Shown piece after piece: positions 24,345-36,311 of a DNA stretch of 64,000 nt. The first letter of the stretch is position 1, and every line of letters begins with the position of its first letter. Both the position numbers and the translations under genes were made by a program. The notes below the pieces were generated by a model that was not told the DNA's origin, did not search any database, and saw nothing but the letters and a program-made list of their open reading frames with translations. This stretch comes from Coprinus comatus (Eukaryota > Basidiomycota > Agaricomycetes > Agaricales > Agaricaceae): positions 1 through 64,000 of the forward strand of contig JAWPGT010000076.1 of NCBI GenBank assembly GCA_034638255.1, in the 5' to 3' direction.

Positions 24345-26814
24345 CCAAAACTATGGACCTTTATTCACTCATCCAGTGAAGTTGAAGAGAATTATTATCA
24401 TGTTGCTAGGGTTAATGATCTGAACTGTACTGTCTGTACACCTGGGTTAAACGTGAATGGTCCAAGGCTCGAGTGTCCTTGTTCTTGAATGTCAGATCTC
24501 CGAGGCCAGTTCTATACAGGAAATCGGATTCAAGTATTTCATCTTGTTTCTACCCAATCCCTATGGGATCATGATTACAGTCGAAATTGTTGTACTTGAG
24601 GCCAATTATTTCATTGCTCGACACGACAGTGTCCAAGTTCATTACAAACAACGAGGCATTACAAACAACGAGGCCGTCGGGGGCCGAACAAACTCTACAT
24701 GAATTTGGAAAATTAAATGCCTTGTTCTGATTGTAACAAATTATCTAGAATCCAGAACAATAACACTGTATGCGCTGGGACACCACTCTACCCGAGGCTG
24801 CGAAGTCGGAATCTGAGATTTAAATAAGACTCCATTCAGAGACGCATCCATGAAGTAGCTGATTACGATAGCTACAGCTCTTACGTCGGTCCTCCTTCTA
24901 AAGGCTGTCAGTACATATGATGATAATTTCAAATTTTTATAATTATCATAAATTCTTTTTATTCGAGAGAAAAGAAACCGTGACAGTGTATTTGAAGGTC
25001 CTTTTTTAAATGTCTCAATCAGACTTAATGGCCATTGGAGGTAAACGTCTCATATGAACGACCAAACGACCCTGAAATGTACCTAGAGTGTGATTTTCAT
25101 CACTGTCCATATTAGGCCTTGTTGATGGTATATAAGAAATTTCAGGGATTTTCAAGAACAAGGGATTTTTGTGGTGGGAGACGTAGTACTTGCATTGTCA
25201 TCATATGTCAAGTCACGATACTCACTGGTGTTAATGGAATGGAATTTATGTCAATCATTCAAGACCTTGTTTTCTTGTTGCCATCACTGTGCCATCATCC
25301 CGCGAAACTCTGGTACTTTAAAGTAAGCGAGCGTTGTATTTGATGAGGAATTCTTTAGTTCTTCAAGGCGAGTCCGCCCCCGATGGCATCTGACACGTTG
25401 TTACAACAGTGACATCATTTGTTATGCTTTGTGGTATGTATCCTTCTTCAAACGCATTTAGTGGTAGTCACCCGATGTCACTGAACTGGCTACCTTGTAG
25501 TAAGCTGTTGCCAAGACTTATGATCCTTATTGTGTGTTGAAGAGTAATCTGAGAACTCGTCCTCTTTATTGAGCAGGAAAGAACCGAAAGCCTGCTTTTA
25601 GATGTAACGAGGTAAGTCAGTGAAGATCAAAACAACCCTGAAAAAATCATTATGGATTGGTCCAGATTGGACCTCATTGAGGATTGCAGATTTAAGGAAC
25701 AAGAGATGACTTTCTGAGATGGAAGAGGAGAGATAGTAAGATTCCATTGTGATAACCGTAGTAGTATCAATAAAATGGAAATCGGGTCAATGTAAGTCCT
25801 TGTTTTCTTGGGTGGGCGCGATTGATCGGTCTACACAATCCCCGACATGTACGAAGTGTTCAATTAGCAGTTTGGAATGTACCAATGTTCTGAGAAGAAG
25901 AAAAAGAAACAACACTGAACAATTGATTTCAATTAACCCTCACAACCGGAGAACAGAGTTGGAACTTCGTGAATGTCAAGAAGGCATTAGAGAAGTTCCA
26001 CCGCGGCTCGCATGACCCAAAGTCATGATTGTATTTATTAAATGCCATCTGTCTTTGAAGAAGCTATAGATACGCTTGAGAAAATGCATACATATATATA
26101 AATAATGATACTTCTCAAAATATCTGAACAAGGACCACGTAGTTACATTATACATCTATGTACCAGAGTGCATGCGAACAAGCTGGAAATTAGGTATCCG
26201 TTTGCCCTTGAACCGTTATGTCATGTTTGAGAATCAGAGTTGCATCATTGGTTCATTTTGTCTTGTTAATGACAGGTCCGATTTCAACTACAGACGCGGT
26301 AAGCTCCTTTGAGTGTACTCCTTTATGAGAAAGTACCTTGTATTCTAGTTATTGATATACTTCTATATTAAGTCTCCATGACATTCAAGTTGATGAAGAA
26401 AATATGGAAGATGATTTCTGAACGCTATACAAGCCAAGGGATAATCACAATATGTAGCATTAACACCATCGCCAACTTGTTGGCCACGATGGCATGCATA
26501 ATTTCATCCAACTTTGCGGGCCCATTGTGTCTGATTAGTCGAATCGGGGCTATAGCGAACCGTCCCAGGCTGTTCTATTTTATTGTATTGGGTGAGATGG
26601 GATGGTTAATACAACATGCACTATATGGTCTGCAATTCATCATTTCTTATCTGGTTTCCGAAGTGACTACAGAGAACCAAATGTATTGAAAGGGATCAAG
26701 CTACGGCATGTATCAAGACATGCGATTTGTACGTTTATACATCACAGTGAGTGGTAAATATTTTGGCATCAGCCTTGGTAGTCCTCTATACACGGAGGAT
26801 TTGTACTACAGCAC
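24345..26814. repeat. Segmental duplication block X2, non-genic part
   Basis: It is the twin of 15680-18457. It contains repeat R1 copy 3 (25138-25835), which is joined after a deletion of several hundred bases to the sequence that in block X1 starts near 17460. Confidence 0.7.
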
Positions 26815-28250
26815 TAGATACAATGCAACACATTTGTTATCCCTGCGACTTCGACCTATGTCTCCTGTTATACGAGCTGGATTGAGATGCCAAAACCCAT
26901 TTTCGAGAGTAGGTATAGTTATTGGTCGAGTCAAGAATGTAGTAACATTCATCTCCGCATCCCAAGAGTCAGGCCATACTATAATGGTGGATGTTAAACC
27001 AAAGAAGGGGACACTTATATCACGACCAATCGGATACGCGCCAAGTGAAACCGTCTTGAAGTCATCCTCCCCGTCACAAGGTATTCGAGTTAGGTGTAGA
27101 TGACTGAAAATAGGCCATGTATACCCTTGAGATACAAACGGGATCGAGGTACGATTCAGAGTCGCATCAGACTATTCAGTGAAGGGGAGAAATCGTGTGT
27201 TGGTTTTCTTCCAGACTATCGTCTTCATATTCTTCTAGTTGTCGAATGGCAAATATATCAACATAATGGAGGTCAACCACAACAACAAGGTCTGGTGGAA
27301 TGATATAGATCTCGTACTAACGAAGGATTAAGTTAATTGGAGGAGGCCAGTGAGAGTAGGCACGAACCGCTCGAGATCCTGGGTATGGGAGGGAGATGCG
27401 CTTTGATTCTGGATCACTGGCACCTTACTGAACTAATGAGAATCGAGTATGCCTATGACTCACAACTCGGCAATCAACCAGATATTTCTCTGATAGTCCC
27501 ACAACCCATTTTACAGTTTGATTGTAATCTCACACAACTGACAATAGCTTTGCAACCAAGACCGCTGACTCTCCGTGTCCCGTCAGATCAACCAGGTATA
27601 AGCATGTACGGTAACTTCCATCTCTTTAACATTTTCAGTAGTGGCAGAACTGACAGAAACAAAGAGCTTACTCCTAGCTCCATTCCACAATGCAACTCGC
27701 AATGTTAATCAATAACCAAAACAGTTCAACCTATCGGGCATTGTAATGCTGTCCCCAAGGCCAGGATCAACAAGTAATCGTTTCTCAAGTTCGGTGGACT
27801 AGTAGAAAAGCTTGCCATTGTGATTGGTCACAAGGAGTCATCGGCCTCCAGGAAGCAGCTTTGCACAGCGCACATTGAGATGATTGATTCTGCGTTCTTT
27901 GAATGTCATGGTTTTTGATACATTAGCTGTACTCCAAGCTTCTTGAGTACGTAGCCTGCGTACTGCCCAACATTGCAGCTCAGCAACTGTATAGTCTCCC
28001 ATTGATTCCTCCAGTCATCCCATACCACATTTGAGTTGGAGGCCCCTGACCATAATATATCCCTCCAATCAAGATACTGGAGTATTTCACAGAGTATTTC
28101 AAGAGGCAAGGAAGGTATGGGAAGCAAAGATCGTGACTTCAGGTGGATTGCCCTGGGCGATTCACTGGTAGAGTTTATGGTTGTTGAAAGCGAAAGCCAG
28201 AACGAGTCAAGGAGCGCCCTGACATAAGATGTAAGCCTTTGAGCCATCAA
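26815..28250 (-). pseudogene. F-box paralog relic, near full length but decayed (relic C)
   Basis: It begins MAQRLTSYVRALLDS near 28245 and keeps an F-box (LPLEILCEILQYLDWRDI). After that there are internal deletions and many frame breaks, with recognisable exon 2, 3 and 4 pieces down to 26815. It is the duplicate of paralog 5 within block X2. No nuclease-like gene stands on its other side. Confidence 0.8.
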
Positions 28251-28952
28251 CATGTACTAGAGGCAGGCATGTTAAATAAATGTCGGCAAATTTAGATTGC
28301 GGAAAGGCATTTGGACTATATAGTTCGTATTTACATAATATTTTGTCTTTAGTTATATATTTTTCTACCTCGAATCGAGAGCTTGTGCAGATTGAATATC
28401 TGTGTAAGACTACCTTCAAGTAAGACTCCCATGTTGTAATACCGTACCACTCACTATCCATGCACATGTGGTGTCTGATAACATTTGTGAAGTTCACAAA
28501 ATGACGCTTGAACTCCATGTACAATGCTAGTGGTTGACGAAAATCGTCAGTGGAGTTATTTTAAGTTTTAAACTATTAAATTTATCACGGAAGTCCTGGT
28601 AGTATAATACAGCAAAGTACGGTACAATGAGCGGCTAGAGTTTGCCTATAGGAATGGAAAAAATGAGTGCAGTCGGGATAAAATTCATTACAGATGTATG
28701 TACATAGTAGCCGTTATGAAGTTCGTTTTTTATAGGGTTTTCTGTTCATATATGAAAGAGTCTTGGTTTACCAGGATACTAGAAGAAAAAACGAGAGTTA
28801 ATAGGTAAGGAATGAGAGAGCAATGTCCAAAATGAATGCTAATTCAACGAGTCCGAGTCCGATTGGAAGAGGGCATAGTAATTCGCATAAAGAATGCGGC
28901 AGATGACCTTTCCGACTACACGACGTCATCAATACAACGATAGAGAGCTTGA
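28251..28952. other. Intergenic region
   Basis: I see nothing coding or repetitive that can be supported. Confidence 0.4.
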
Positions 28953-31399
28953 TCAGCTGAGTATAATTTCCTTGGGTGTGCAGCGAGCAAAAATTTCATC
29001 GTTAATCAACCTTGGAGCTAGTGTATTCTAGAAGATATTAAAATTAGTAGATTAAGAATTCTCAATGTGTAATCCCAGACGAACCAATGCAGAAATGTAA
29101 TGTAGGATTTCTTCGGTTATATCCAAATTAGAGTTGTCAAACAGTTCTGTGTAATGTGCTTCTCCAGTATCGTTGTTCATTATTCCGAATCTCCAGTATC
29201 GTGCATCTGTAGACATGAATGTCATCACTCTTTCATCTTCGCTCCAATCAGCACTCCTGTTTTATGGTCAATGAACTGGGTACCGGGGAACTCCAAAGAG
29301 TTAGAACACATACAGAACTCGGCAGGTAGACAGGACCTGGTTGATAGTTGATGATGAATCGAGGTACGATTTTCCTGATACTTTCCCCTTTCGATCTTCC
29401 ATTAGGGTAAAAGGCTGTTTGGCTTGCTTCACTTCTACAATAGTAGTCTGGTAACCAATACCAAGATGTTTGGGTACACGAGATAAATTTTTGGTCATAT
29501 GTGCTTTTACATCCGAATACGGCCTTGACCCTGGAAGAGAATTATGAGCGCCTTGCCATCGTCGATGTCACAGTCAATAACTACCACTCACAGAGGTGGA
29601 AATCTTCCAGTAAGCCTTTTGAGTTAAATCCTTTATTGAGTACTTCAGGAGGTATGGTGTTCGTAACCGTTTTCTCAGGCTTTCCTTCCCCAGTTCTTAT
29701 TTTTTTCGTTCGATTGAGTGCAACCACTAGGAAATCCATCTTGCTTCTACACGTCACATAGACCTTTTCGTTGCTATCGTTTTCAGAAACTTCAAGTGTT
29801 TGCTCTTCATCTGAATTTCCTAAGCGTAATTGTTGTATCAAAAAACCTGCGTGCCCCATAACGTCATGGAAGAGTGCTGCGAAGTATTTTTCGACATCAT
29901 GGGAAGCTATTATCTCTGTCTTTTCACAAAGGAATCCATATTAGCACGCGAATGATATAAAAATATGAGATTGGTTTACTTTGCCTCCGGATACCCTTCT
30001 GTTATATAGGTCGTTATTTAAGTTCTCGATTACCCTGCTTGGTACAGGAGAAAAACTACAAAGTGACTTCAGGATCAGCTGCCGAATAGCGAGACGAAAA
30101 TCATCCGTTGCATATACGTTCTTGCTGACAACACCAAGTCGCTTCACGTGCTTGTTAGCAGTGGAACGCGAGATAGAGACCTTCTGCATAAATTATAGGT
30201 GTTAGTCAAGAATAGTTATATTTTATTTGTCACAACATTTACTTCACAAGAGAGATTTCGTCTGGTGGATAATACCAGGTTGACGAAGTCGGAAAATTGT
30301 CCCGGATTCGACAGCGTACCTTTGAAAGCATCTTGATTTTCACGAAGGGTTTTCTCTTCACCCATTGACTCTACCTTGAGTATATTTACTAGGTCTTCCC
30401 ATACCCTCTTCGCATCTTCAAGGGTTTCGGAGGACCAACGTGTTAACTCAGCCCAACACTTAAGAGCATCAGAGATATACGTTCTATAGACTGAGCACCC
30501 CGAGCATGCTTTACAATTCAATTGTCAATGACTACAGATCCAGGAACGTGTGCGTGTCTAGGCTTACTTGATTTTCCTTTGGGGCTATCGTCCCTCTTCG
30601 TATGGACAACCAATGAATCAGAAGGAGGTAGGTAGCTCCATGCGATCGAATATTCTGCTCTGTGTGTGACATTGGGTTTGCTATTAGAGCTACCGCCTTC
30701 CAATTTACGATCGTGGGGCACTTCATAAGGTTGCTTGCGGTGTTGTTGGTTAGGATTACGGCGATGTACCCCGACTCCTGCCTTTGTCCCATCTTCAACC
30801 TCTTGTACACGATAACAAGCGATTGAATCATCAGGTAGTGGCTCAGTTTTAATTGAAGCTTGCTCTCCTAGGTCACAGTTCAGGTTCTGTGATATCATAT
30901 CGGTCGAAGTGTTCAGGCCAGGTAGATGGTATGTGAAGGGAGTGATCATTTGTGAGTAGGAATTGCTGAGATATGACCCCCCAGTATTTTCTTTTGCAAA
31001 GGGAAAGCTCCAATGCTGCTGGGTAGCATAGGGAGCATATTGATCCATTGCAGTCACAGAAACGGTAGTCCGATTATCATCAAGTAGATGGTGAGCTGGA
31101 GTAGGTGGAAGAGTTGCGACAGCAGATTGTTGCGATATCAAGGAGAAGGCATCGATGGAGTCTGGCGCCACATTGAAAGGTGTATAATTTGTTGGAGTAT
31201 AAAATGGTGCTAGGGAGGCGACATTGAAATTTGGCCCAGCGGTGGAAAAAACTTGGTTTGAAGGTAGGCTTAGAGCGGGAAGTTGTAATGAGGAGTATGA
31301 GGAATCGCTGAAACTTGGACAAATGGGTTCATGATGTTGCGCATCAGGCCCCTCATCCTCAGGAATGGTAGGAGAAAAGAGATGGTTTAGTAGATCCAT
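28953..31399 (-). CDS. PD-(D/E)XK-nuclease-like family copy 4, intact (7 exons, 697 aa)
   Basis: Exons 31399-30568, 30508-30243, 30183-29980, 29919-29592, 29530-29314, 29256-29085 and 29027-28953; the last intron has donor GTTCGT. Exon 1 encodes a long (about 277 aa) Ser/Pro/Thr/Gln-rich, probably disordered region not found in the other copies, ending in a basic stretch. Exon 2 starts with CSGC as in copy 3. The proposed active site is D496 (RSKMDFLVVAL), E576-V-K578 (TTIVEVKQ) and a Gln in INQVLSTC. YWRFGIMNNDTG and a C-terminal IFARC follow. The exon of WRFG is 172 bp in all four copies. It is head to head with intact F-box paralog 8, with ATGs 249 bp apart. Confidence 0.75.
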
Positions 31400-31647
31400 G
31401 AAGGTTTAGCAGTAGTGTTCTTGAGGAGAGGACGATGTTTAAGCACAGTGTGAGCCTGTATTCGTATAATCGTTTGCCTTCTTATATGTGAGGACTTTGG
31501 CATTTGTTCACCAATTGTGTAAAGTTGGTTTGGTTCAATGTTGGTTTGAAATCTTTGACAGAATTGATGGGAACAAATACAAACACAAGCGTGGTTGCCA
31601 ACCAACACCCCACGTCAGCAATCCCTGGGGAGCAAGCCATTCCATGC
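31400..31647. promoter_or_regulatory. Head-to-head promoter, nuclease-like copy 4 / F-box paralog 8
   Basis: This is the shortest of the shared promoters (248 bp). Its right part matches the region just before F-box paralog 4 (13420-13493; GGGACAAATACAAACA), so the two F-box genes inherited a common upstream region. Confidence 0.55.
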
Positions 31648-33316
31648 ATGGCACAAAGGCTCACTGCTCGGTGCTTGGTTGCAATCTCTCGTGCCAGAGA
31701 TCTCTTCGATTCGTATTGGTTTTCACCTACTTCGGCTACCCCAATCACAACTACCCGCAATGTCACATACCCAGACCTGACAGCCTACGTTCACAAATTG
31801 CCCCCCGAAATATTATACGAGCTTCTCAAATACCTTGAATGGAGGGATCTGCTGAACGCTGGCTCTGTACGTCCACGGTTTCCTCCACACCCATATTACC
31901 CACTGACGATGAGCATAGGTGTGTCGGGTTTGGTATGAGGCGATGCAATCAAGACAACTTTGGATTACACTTGCGATGAGTCTGCAATTGACCCATGGCA
32001 TAGAACGAATGGAGGAGCCAATTGCAGACTCCACGACCGCCGAACTTCGAGACTGGGTGTTACGACGACTTCGCGTCCAAGACGCTCTGAAAAAGGACAC
32101 CATTTCATTAACTTTCAGAACTCGCCAAATTAAAGTCCCCCATCTTGCCCATGTTGAGCGCACAGTAGCAATTCCTGGAGGAAGATGGTTGCTTTCCACA
32201 GACCAATCAGGCAGATTGCTTAGCTATGATTTGAATCATTCGGAGGCGAAACAACGTTTGCTTGTCGATGATCTACCAAATCGCCTACACCAGATAAGCT
32301 ACTATGTGGATTATTCACGACAAAAACTCTCTTTTCGGGTTGCCTTGTGGCAACGGAAGGCAAATGAAAGTCAGTTGGTTTCTTGTTTGGAGCATGCACT
32401 CAGATTTAGAAATAAATTTGTGCAGATATAGATATGTCTCCAACTCGTATCTATCAAGTAGACCTAATAGGACATGGTGAAGACGCGTACCTGTTTGCTC
32501 AGCTTCTGGCAGTGGTAGGAACCACCAACGGAGTTGATACCGACGACATATATAAGTTTGCCCTTGGACTTTCAGACGAATATCTTCTTGAGTTATGGGA
32601 GGCAGACAACTTGAGACTATCCTTGCATAGTTACACAAAAAGTGGTTCTGTTAATTCGCCAAGTCCAGATTGCGTACACTTCGGGTTTGCAACTCATATT
32701 ATTGCGGTGCGTGGTACCTTTTCAAACCCAATGCCAATTCTTTAGCTTATTCAACTTCCAGGACGATATATATATCACACCTTCAAACTTTGTTATCCTC
32801 GTGGGATACGAAATCGTCGAGGTTTACAGTATACAACAACTTCAAGACAGCGATGAAGCCACACGAAAAAACTTAACACCTCTTCACCGCATCCCATGTG
32901 CTTCCACGTATTGTGCTATTTCGTACATCTTTCACGAGACCTGGCTCGTTTTTGGTCATGAAGAGCAAATGCATCTGACTCGTATACCTAATGGCAAAGG
33001 TTCTTCCTTTGCTACAATTACGCTCGGACAGCAGGCCTTGTACCCTGATGCTCTCAGTATCAGAACTATCTTCACTCCAGCGGCAGCCCTCATTCTACAT
33101 TCCGACTGGAACATGGATTTCTCACTCTATTCCTGGGATTCAGAAATGAATTCTTCTACCTTCCTGCATCGAAGGTTCCCTATCCCTGACCTTTATGCCA
33201 AGTATGATGTTATATATCCTAAGCTTAACCCAATTGCGATTGATAACGGGGTAGGACGCATCGTTTTCGAAACTCTTGGTGGTGATCAGTTTCTTGTATT
33301 GGATTTAGCACCTTAA
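31648..33316 (+). CDS. F-box protein paralog 8, intact (4 exons, 501 aa)
   Basis: Exons 31648-31866 (219 bp), 31919-32369, 32426-32706 and 32762-33316. The start MAQRLTAR aligns with paralog 4, and the upstream in-frame extension to 31504 is not shared. The F-box is KLPPEILYELLKYLEWRDLL. It is followed by CRVWYEAMQSRQLW, EEPIADSTTAELRDW, IPGGRWLLSTDQSGRLLSYD, YQVDLIGHGEDAYL and ETWLVFGHEEQMHLTRIP, and it ends LVLDLAP. The inferred role is an SCF adaptor with a propeller-like target-binding half. Dead paralog 3 (8968) is its nearest relative in the window. Confidence 0.88.
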
Positions 33317-33364
33317 CTAACAGACAATGCTGTAATTGATTACTAGTATCAATTGATCGCCCCG

Positions 33365-34250
33365 TAACTAACAGGTTTATACCATGTAGTCTCTCTTCAC
33401 TTCTGTAGCATAGCTCGGGCAATTGTGACATCTTTAAACCTCTTCTTGGGCAGGGTGCTATTAACACAACGAAGTGTTTGGATTCTTTCACCACATTCTG
33501 ATGGTTTCATGAAATTTTTCATTATACCTTTACATTCAAACAAGACGCCTGTGAAAGGCTTGTGATAATACATATATTAATAGAAAGGTGATTAGACAAG
33601 ATCCACTTGCGATTGTACCTCTGCTGTACCTGATCGTTGGGTGTGATATGCTTTAAATGTACAGTGGTTATTGTTTACAGGCGATCCGAATCGTTTATGA
33701 TGGATCTGATAACTTCTCATAGCGTAACTTGATCTAGAACACCATGGCGGTAATTAACAAAAACATCCTTCAGCGAGCAGAACAAGAAAATTATGTTACT
33801 AGGGCTTATGATTTGGAGTGCATACCTGCCAGTAGGTTAAATGTAAAAGGGGATTGGATTCACAGAGTCATGGTCGTTGTATTATTTCTCCGTGATTATC
33901 GTCAAAGACATTGTACTTGAGGTAGTTAATTTAATTCCTCATGGAAACAGTGGCCAAGTGTCCATTTTCACAAAACAAATTAAAGGACCTCCATCAAAGT
34001 ACAATGTTCACCTGTTTTTGTGTTTATAGAACAGATCCGACTAACAACGCATTGGGAGTTCTACTACTCGAGGCTTGCCATCTTGAATAATAACACTCTA
34101 GTCAGCAATCGTGCACTCGTCTACCTTCCAAGTGTTCCAACAACCCGATTGATCACCTACGGATTGTTCAAGGGATACTTAGAATACAATGAGCATTTGA
34201 CGTGCGGTGGTGATACATCATACTGTCCAGTTACCTCCAAGACCTAGTAC
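33365..34250. repeat. Dispersed repeat R2, copy 2
   Basis: Twin of 23486-24340. In both places R2 lies directly beyond an F-box 3' end. Confidence 0.65.
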
Positions 34251-35899
34251 AGGCAGGTACGAACCGATTCTCACAAACCATGACTTCAAGCTCAAGTTAC
34301 ACCGGTCCTCCCTGGTCCAATCCAGACCACGATAGATATATGATGGGATCATTGACAATTTCACGGTTTTCGATCCAGCTCATCTTAAGTACTAACCATA
34401 AAGTACTGACATAGTAAAGTGTCAAGTCAACCAGTGACTCCTACAACTTCTGGCACCACTGCAGTGTCGGCATATATTTTATATCCATTATGTTTCTTTC
34501 TTTTCTGAGTCTCTGGTGGGTAACTAAGTTGTTGCCAAGTCACTTCCTTACGATGCTTATTGTGTAAGAGTTGGAATCATGCTTTACTGAGCAATTGAAA
34601 GGGCCAAGATCCAATGCAGTAGTCCTTTTCTTGTAATATTCTCAGATTCAAGTAAACTGCGAGTAAGCACCAAAATTAAACTGGCAGGCGGCGATCAAAA
34701 CAACCCTGAAGGAACCATTATGTAAAGAGTCGAATCGAGATTCAAATGTATTGGACCTTGTTTATGATTATATGCTTTTCAAGAACAAGAACAAGTGCAC
34801 TTAATGCAGGGGGCAGTCTTCTGAACAAGTTGCCATGACAAACCCTCCCATCAATTTTAAGGGTTTTCTCCATATTCGGAAGGGAAATTTGGGCCAGTCA
34901 CTGGCCAGTCACATCAAGGTCACAGCAAGGTCACTCTGGTAATCAAGGATAATGTTGCACTAAGAGTCTACAAAAAAAGAGAAGTAATTTGTTTTGAACA
35001 TTTGGTGGTGGTGGTGGCTTGATTCTCCATCTTGCAGCAATTTTTGAGGCATCAGAGTCTAGATGTATTATTGGATATTATTAGATTGTTTCTACAAGGG
35101 ACTTGTCCAAAACTTGAATCTTGACTTGCTGGTTTGTAGCAGTGAGAGTCTCAGTTGGAGAAGCAAATAAACAACTATATTGAGTACAACCTAGCAGTGA
35201 GAGTTGTTGAAAGCAATGTCACGTACCGTGCCACCGACCGACCTTCCGACAACTCTTCCGACACTCCGACAGTTCCGACTGTCAATCTTGTTATCGGTCG
35301 CCGACCTCTTGGACCTTCATCTCTTATCTGCTCATCCTATTCCAACTTCCTGTTTCGGTTACTTCCCTTTTCGGTCAGCATCATCCTTTTTAGTATGTCG
35401 GTCCATTGTCCTGTTATCTTATGTTTTGATATGTTATATTCCAATATCAGTAAACAATGTGTTTAATCGCTAGTTGCTCATGTACATTCCTGAGTCTGAT
35501 ATCAACATAGTATCCGCACTCATCTCTGTCTCTGTCTTGTTCCGACTCTAAGTCAATCTTGCCTCTGCTCTCGTTCTCTACTCTCCTCTGTAATTCCTCC
35601 CAACATTCTTTCCAACTGTTCGGTCCTCTTGCAAGTGAGGCTAATTGCAGTATCGGAAGGGCGCAACACATATGTTGAAGCCAAAGCCTCAATCCGACGT
35701 CGCTAGCTCATCTCCGATCCCCGTTCTTAACAGTATATCAGACTCCAAGCTTCTGTTACTGTCTCTCTTGTTTCTATGTCTGGAATTACTACTACTGTTC
35801 CTTCCTGGTCTGCTCGTGTTCAGGCCGAAGAGCATCAGCAAAATATCTATATACTTCTTTGACTTGGGGCTTGAGTGACTTTGTTTTGACTTTGTATCA
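34251..35899. other. Intergenic region with weak R1 fragment
   Basis: Bases about 34490-34730 are a degenerate piece of repeat R1 (the GATCAAAACAACCCTGAA stretch is shared). The remainder to 35899 is pyrimidine-rich in part. It has no supported gene. Confidence 0.45.
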
Positions 35900-36180
35900 A
35901 AATTTCAAGTAAATTCAAAGGTAATACCAAGTACCACAGGACATACAAGGATACAAGTCTATAAAGTGGTAAAGTTGTCAATAGTATAAGGCACAAAGGT
36001 CATACAAGGTAATAAGGTGTAAAGGTACAAAGTTCGTAAGGGTTGAAGTTACCAAGTTCATTAAGGGTTCAAAGTACTTCAAGTCCATCAAGGGTTTAAG
36101 TCAGATCAAGGGTTCAAGTCATCAAGTCCATCAAGGGTTCAAGTCGTCAAGATTGTCAAGTTACCAAGCTTGTCAATATA
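35900..36180. repeat. Degenerate minisatellite, TCAAGGGTTCAAGT type
   Basis: Short units of about 12-20 bp around CAAGGGTTCAAGTC recur many times with variation, especially 36050-36160. It lies just beyond the 3' end of the Plavaka transposase. Confidence 0.6.
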
Positions 36181-36311
36181 TAGTTCCAAAATGTACAAGC
36201 TAACAGTTGTTGTTATTCTTAATATTACACCAGTTGATATTTCAAACTTTGAATAGGATAATTAAAAATAAAGCATACAAAAAATCAAATACAAAAAGTA
36301 TCTACCGAAAA

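Noticed and set aside
35204..35473. Possible solo LTR (TGTTGAAAGC... region)
   Set aside because: No second copy, no target duplication and no clear right border in the window.
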